In this document: one piece after another, positions 61,922-64,000 of the stretch
How the letters are laid out: the number at the start of each line of letters is the position of its first letter
Position numbering within the stretch: position 1 is the stretch's first letter
Source of the DNA: Athripsodes cinereus
Taxonomy: Eukaryota > Arthropoda > Insecta > Trichoptera > Leptoceridae
Assembly: GCA_947579605.1 (NCBI GenBank)
Contig: OX388307.1
Location: 19,073,237-19,137,236, forward strand
DNA: 64,000 nucleotides
Direction: 5' to 3'
Notes under the pieces: generated by a model
Seen by the model: the letters and a program-made list of their open reading frames with translations, nothing else
Told to the model about the DNA's origin: nothing
Database searches by the model: none
Position numbers and translations under genes: made by a program

Positions 61922-62022
61922 GAGCAAAATACTAACGAAGTTTCGCAACGAATCACCGGTACGTAGGTACTATCAGATTAGGACCAGAAATAGTACAAAC
62001 GATTCATTAGTACGAATCTATT
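61922..62022. mobile_element. Fold-back MITE family B, single arm
   Basis: AAAATACTAACGAAGTTTCG through ATTAGGACCAGAAATAG to TAGTACGAATCTAT matches one arm of family B. The mirrored arm is missing here. Confidence 0.8.
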
Positions 62023-62133
62023 AACAATTATTAAATTCATTTCGGATTTAAATTTGTATGAATAATTAATTATTCCAATTTATTTGTAAAATATATGCTT
62101 ATAGTTAAATCAAATTGAATAGGTATATAGCTC
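62023..62133. other. AT-rich spacer inside the nested insertion
   Basis: No feature recognised. Confidence 0.5.
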
Positions 62134-62456
62134 TTAACTTCATTGGTCGGAACATGTCGAAAACGAAGAAGTATTAACCAGGGTAGGCGAAAAAAGGCAA
62201 CTTCTTAAGAGAACCAGCCAACAACGAGCTAACTTAATTGGCCACAACATCAGGCACCCAGGACTACTCATCGCCATCGCGGAGGGTAAGACCGAGGGGA
62301 CAAATGGCAGAGGCCGACCAAGACATGCATGGACCGTCAAGCCGTCAAGACATGGACCAACTGAAGAGGGACATGAACTGTGGCTCATACGTAGAGCTGA
62401 AAAGACTGGCTGAGAATAGGGAGGAATGGAGAAGAAAAACCAAACTCGTTCACTGA
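62134..62456 (+). mobile_element. LINE fragment: reverse transcriptase C-terminus (IGHxxRHPGLL type)
   Basis: One frame reads SEHVENEEVLTRVGEKRQLL, then ANLIGHNIRHPGLLIAIAEG and NGRGRPRHAW. After a frameshift near 62325-62345, next to a repeated GTCAAG, another frame reads QDMDQLKRDM and YVELKRLAENREEW up to stop TGA at 62454-62456. This order is characteristic of a large group of insect LINE reverse transcriptases. The stop TGA lies inside the first bases (CACTGAGAA) of the following MITE, so the natural end was cut by that insertion. Confidence 0.9.
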
Positions 62457-62687
62457 GAATAATACGCACAACGAATCATTGGTACGTACTATCAGATTAG
62501 GACCAGAGATAGTACAAACGATTCGTTAGTACGAATCTATAATATTAACTCTTCGCAAACAAGTCGTTGGTTATTATTCGTCAAACAAGTTATTATTATA
62601 GATTCGTACTAATGAATCGTTTGTACTATCTCTGGTCCTAATCTGATAGTACGTACCAATGATTCGTTGTGAATATTTTTCTCAGTG
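62452..62687. mobile_element. Fold-back MITE family B, complete copy
   Basis: Ends are CACTGAGAATAATACG at left and a mirrored TATTTTTCTCAGTG at right. The arms of ~100 bp share AACGAATCATTGGTACG, ATTAGGACCAGAGATAG and GTACGAATCTATAAT. The short centre differs from the 25.7 kb copy. At 236 bp this is the copy that best defines the family's termini. Confidence 0.85.
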
Positions 62688-62960
62688 TGGGGTAGCCAGT
62701 GAACTAACTGCGTATTATAAGTATGCAGATCGTATTCTCTGAGCAAACTAAAATTTAAGGTACTCTGGATGGGTGGCATACCCTATAATTATATTCAAGA
62801 TATAAAATGTCTAACTTGTGATATTTTCAAACGTCTGCCAAAACTTGCAGAAAAATGTGGAGTGCAAATAAAAGTCCTACCTCTTTACTGTAACCCAGCG
62901 ACATATATTGAGGTACATTATTATTATTATTATTTACTATATCTTCTTCTTCTTCCTCTT

Positions 62961-64000
62961 GATGTACATACATAGATCATCGATCTGTTAGTTCAGAAGT
63001 TGACGCCTCTTGTGATGCTGAAGTGATTTACTATATAATCACCAATAATATTTTTTTCTATCGACATGTTATGTATATAACTTTATGGACATATTTTATT
63101 TTATTAAATTACCTAATATTTGTCATGGCCTCAATTTTTATACAGATTTTCTCGGCTAAATAATTTAATAAAATCAATAAAAATATTTATTATTAATTTC
63201 CACGAATATAATATGAAAATAAGGAAATATGAAGAATCTTTAATTACTTGCTATAACGCAAACACAAATCAATATAAAATGGGAAATAACTAGTTCCGGT
63301 TTGGTTTTTGCAGACTTGCCTAAAGAATAAAATTTTAATGAAATCAGTGTGCCTTATTTGAAGATGGTGATCAAATATTAATAATTGAATGAATTGGGAT
63401 TAAAAGTGAACAAATTAAAATAAAAACATTTTTTTAAACTGAATAACCAGAAATAAACTTCTCTTAAGTTCTATATAAAACCCCACTTTCCAAAAATGTC
63501 GAATCCTGTGAAATATGTGTGAATAGTAGCGGAGAAAATCAATGTTAGTGTGGAAACCAGCCAAAATCTATATTTAGTTTTTGTGGTCTACTTGTCAGTT
63601 CTACTTACTATACTATAAATGAACTTATCGAGTTTCGATAGAAGATCACACGATTAATATTTTGACAAAACACTTTGCAACATACTTAAGTATATTAAAA
63701 GATATTGCAACAAGGCTATAAATATACCTTGTATGAATATGTTATGTAAATATTTTTTTGCAATAAAGCCCCAATCATTTTTTTATTACATCTCTATTTC
63801 ATACGGAAAATGATATGGTATGAAATTGTCTATAGTTGACTAGATATTTACTGGGTAGATGTAATTAATAGCTTTCTGGTTAATAATAATAGTAGGTATA
63901 TACCATAATTAATTAGTTCTCATATCCTAGATTATCTACCTGGAAAATATAGACTTTAGAAAACTATTCTGCTTTCGCTAACTATTCAAGTATATTATAT
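62961..64000. other. Intergenic or intronic; possible TATA-containing promoter near 63472
   Basis: TATATAAAA at 63472-63480 is followed by a GC-richer leader and ATGTCGAATCC at 63496, whose frame closes after 7 codons. An AGTAGCGGAGAAAATC stretch follows. This could be a start region but is weak. The rest is AT-rich with no gene. Confidence 0.25.

Larger units (their letters stand above)
61876..62960 (-). mobile_element. Retroposon family A copy 9, split by inserted elements
   Basis: The tail side (CTACTACCGCTACTACTA, GCCATCACAGCAC) is at 61876-61913. The rest of the same copy resumes at 62686 (GTGGGGTAGCCAGTGAAC, GGATGGGTGGCATACCC, AACGTCTGCCAAAACTTGC) and runs to about 62960. Between them lie a half MITE, a LINE fragment and a complete MITE, described separately. 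Confidence 0.7.

Noticed and set aside
1..64000. CRISPR arrays, operons, ribosome binding sites, riboswitches
   Set aside because: The DNA is eukaryotic (introns, LINEs, SINEs); no regularly spaced direct repeats or prokaryotic gene arrangement is present.

Overview
The window looks like a piece of an insect nuclear genome. It is strongly AT-rich, has spliceosomal introns, and is packed with arthropod-type transposable elements (Ty3/gypsy pol, several LINE lineages, a tRNA-derived SINE, fold-back MITEs). Short TAGGTA/TACCTA runs occur throughout, as in several aphid and moth genomes, but the sequence alone does not settle the insect order.

Left end (1-8.5 kb): a Ty3/gypsy polyprotein enters from the left edge and runs uninterrupted to 2942 through the end of the protease, reverse transcriptase, RNase H and a DD35E integrase. 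It is followed by about 4 kb of non-coding DNA that probably holds the element's 3' end. From 7801 to 8525 lie the last three exons of a CD36-family (class B scavenger receptor) gene, ending in the C-terminal transmembrane helix and a basic cytoplasmic tail. The retrotransposon therefore appears to sit in an intron of this gene, on the same strand, with the upstream exons off the left edge.

Middle and right (8.5-64 kb): this is a gene desert with no convincing complete host gene. The best host-gene candidates are a CpG-rich patch near 15.8-16.05 kb and two short ATG-to-GTAAGTA exons at 25422-25443 and 44159-44216. Both of these end in phase 1 and both follow leaders with AAAGTG-type words. 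They could be alternative first exons of a gene continuing past the right edge; this is inference.

The rest is repeats. LINE 3' ends lie at 12.1, 22.8, 36.2, 42.8, 46.05, 46.9-47.8, 49.8, 56.05 and 62.1 kb. A tRNA-derived SINE has four clear copies and one tail. A retroposon family ending in TAG or TAGA microsatellites has nine copies, two of them with target-site duplications of 12-13 bp. Fold-back elements lie at 21.7, 25.7, 31.0, 41.0, 44.9-45.5, 47.8, 52.4-52.8 and 62.45 kb. The most structured places are the nested insertion at 61.88-62.96 kb, the multi-palindrome at 44.94-45.52 kb and the rearranged inverted repeat at 52.04-52.80 kb. I saw no prokaryotic features, CRISPR array, canonical tRNA or rRNA.
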